DNA of 14,210 bases from JAGOUU01 sp964387745 (GTDB lineage Bacteria; Pseudomonadota; Gammaproteobacteria; JAGOUU01): NCBI GenBank assembly GCA_964387745.1, contig CAYLXL010000048.1, forward strand, positions 1 through 14,210, in the 5' to 3' direction. A program made the position numbers and the translations under genes. Shown here piece by piece: positions 13,909 to 14,210 of the stretch. Numbering within the stretch: the stretch's first letter is position 1; each line of letters starts with the position of its first letter. The notes below the pieces were generated by a model that was not told the DNA's origin, did not search any database, and saw only the letters and a list, made by a program, of their open reading frames with translations.

Positions 13909-14029
13909 GCGTTCACCGTATATGAATCTTCTCCTATGTCATCGAGCTTTGCAAGAGAGCCCAATAGCTAAAAATTTATTGAGATCCTTCGACTACGCTC
14001 AGGATTGTCAAAAACTCAAATAGCTGAAC
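13909..14029. mobile_element. 121-bp insert with 8-bp target duplication (MITE-like)
   Basis: The insert interrupts the right repeat copy relative to the left one. GTTATTCT occurs once at 7985-7992 but flanks the insert on both sides (13901-13908 and 14030-14037), the mark of a transposition-type event. The ends carry only a short inverted match, GTTCA at 13911-13915 and TGAAC at 14025-14029. Inside is an imperfect palindrome, ATCCT...AGGAT (13984-14005). The insert has no coding capacity and would need a transposase supplied elsewhere. Small non-autonomous element is my reading; a captured fragment is the alternative. Confidence 0.55.
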
Positions 14030-14127
14030 GTTATTCTTATCGTCAATGATTAAAAGTGAGTTATAAACGAATAATTTATAACTCATATTTTGGCTTAAAA
14101 TGAGTTATAAAAACTCGATTTATAACT
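14030..14127 (+). repeat. 114-bp direct repeat, right copy, second part
   Basis: Bases 14038-14127 match 7993-8082 with three differences at 14071-14074; 14030-14037 is the second target-duplication copy. It holds one perfect palindrome unit (14057-14085) and a second (14101-14129) whose right arm is cut after TTTATAACT. The 44-bp spacing is retained. The third unit and fic are absent beyond the break. Confidence 0.85.
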
Positions 14128-14210
14128 AAACAAGTACAGTGATCCTGATAGCCACACGTGTTGAATCATAATTAAATCACACCCACAGAAAACTGACTCA
14201 CATGCTATAT
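14128..14210. other. Right edge, nothing recognised
   Basis: The 83 bp past the repeat break have no open frame of note, no promoter I trust and no repeat. They are presumably the flank into which the island or its remnant was joined, but no backbone gene is visible to confirm it. Confidence 0.5.

Larger units (their letters stand above)
7969..14127. mobile_element. Putative accessory island bounded by 114-bp direct repeats
   Basis: A 114-bp sequence at 7969-8082 recurs in the same orientation at 13885-13908 plus 14038-14127 (111 of 114 bases identical). Between the copies lie fic, SNF2, SWIM, an AbiEi-like gene, a frameshifted ORF and a fic scrap: accessory, defence- or stress-type content unlike the housekeeping genes to the left. 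No integrase, transposase or tRNA attachment site is visible, so how it arrived is unknown. Recombination between the copies would remove about 5.9 kb. Confidence 0.4.

Noticed and set aside
123..14007. CAATCCTGAGC at 123-133 matching the complement of 13997-14007 in the 121-bp insert
   Set aside because: Eleven-base matches are expected many times by chance here; flanking sequence does not align.
473..14139. 15 of 16 bases shared between 473-488 and 14124-14139 (AACTA-ACAAGTACAG), possibly element ends
   Set aside because: A rough estimate gives one or more such matches by chance in a window this size, and neither site has other features of an element end.

Overview
The window comes from an AT-rich gammaproteobacterium. 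The gene order dacA-(dat)-ybeD-lipB extends the E. coli dacA-ybeD-lipB order. The tRNA-Tyr(GUA)/tRNA-Gly(UCC) pair matches the tyrU-glyT pair of enterics. A DedA/PAP2/LssY fusion and a D-amino-acid aminotransferase next to dacA would suit the Legionella/Coxiella/Francisella side of the class, possibly a host-associated lineage. That placement is inference from gene content and base composition only.

Layout. (1) 1-516 has no credible gene. It holds a terminator-like hairpin and a chain of further inverted repeats. (2) 517-5654, minus strand, is one compact operon read in the order dacA, dat, ybeD (DUF493), lipB, dedA-PAP2-lssY. Spacings are 17 bp, an 11-bp overlap, 4 bp and 19 bp. It combines peptidoglycan/D-amino-acid enzymes, lipoate synthesis and a large membrane protein whose PAP2 phosphatase domain has lost its catalytic motifs. 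(3) 5796-6025, plus strand, is a sigma70-type promoter followed by tRNA-Tyr and tRNA-Gly. (4) 6044-7935, minus strand, holds an unrecognised helical protein and an AzgA/PbuG-type purine permease. (5) 7969-14127 looks like an accessory island. It begins with three tandem perfect palindromes on an exact 44-bp period, then a class II Fic AMP-transferase with a C-terminal winged helix, a SNF2 ATPase plus SWIM zinc-finger pair with its own promoter, and an AbiEi-like/DUF6088 putative antitoxin followed by a frameshifted small ORF. It closes with the 3' scrap of a second fic paralogue and a second copy of the 114-bp promoter/operator region. That second copy is split by a 121-bp insert flanked by 8-bp direct repeats.

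How the parts may work together. The left island boundary is a divergent control region: the permease promoter reads left, the fic promoter region reads right, and the palindrome array lies between. Because Fic carries a DNA-binding-type winged helix, autoregulation through the palindromes is a reasonable hypothesis. The direct repeats would allow loss of about 5.9 kb by recombination. The remnant suggests the locus once carried tandem operator-fic units, with the SNF2/SWIM and antitoxin modules now between fic and the scrap. Function of the island (defence, toxin-antitoxin stability or host interaction) cannot be settled from sequence alone.
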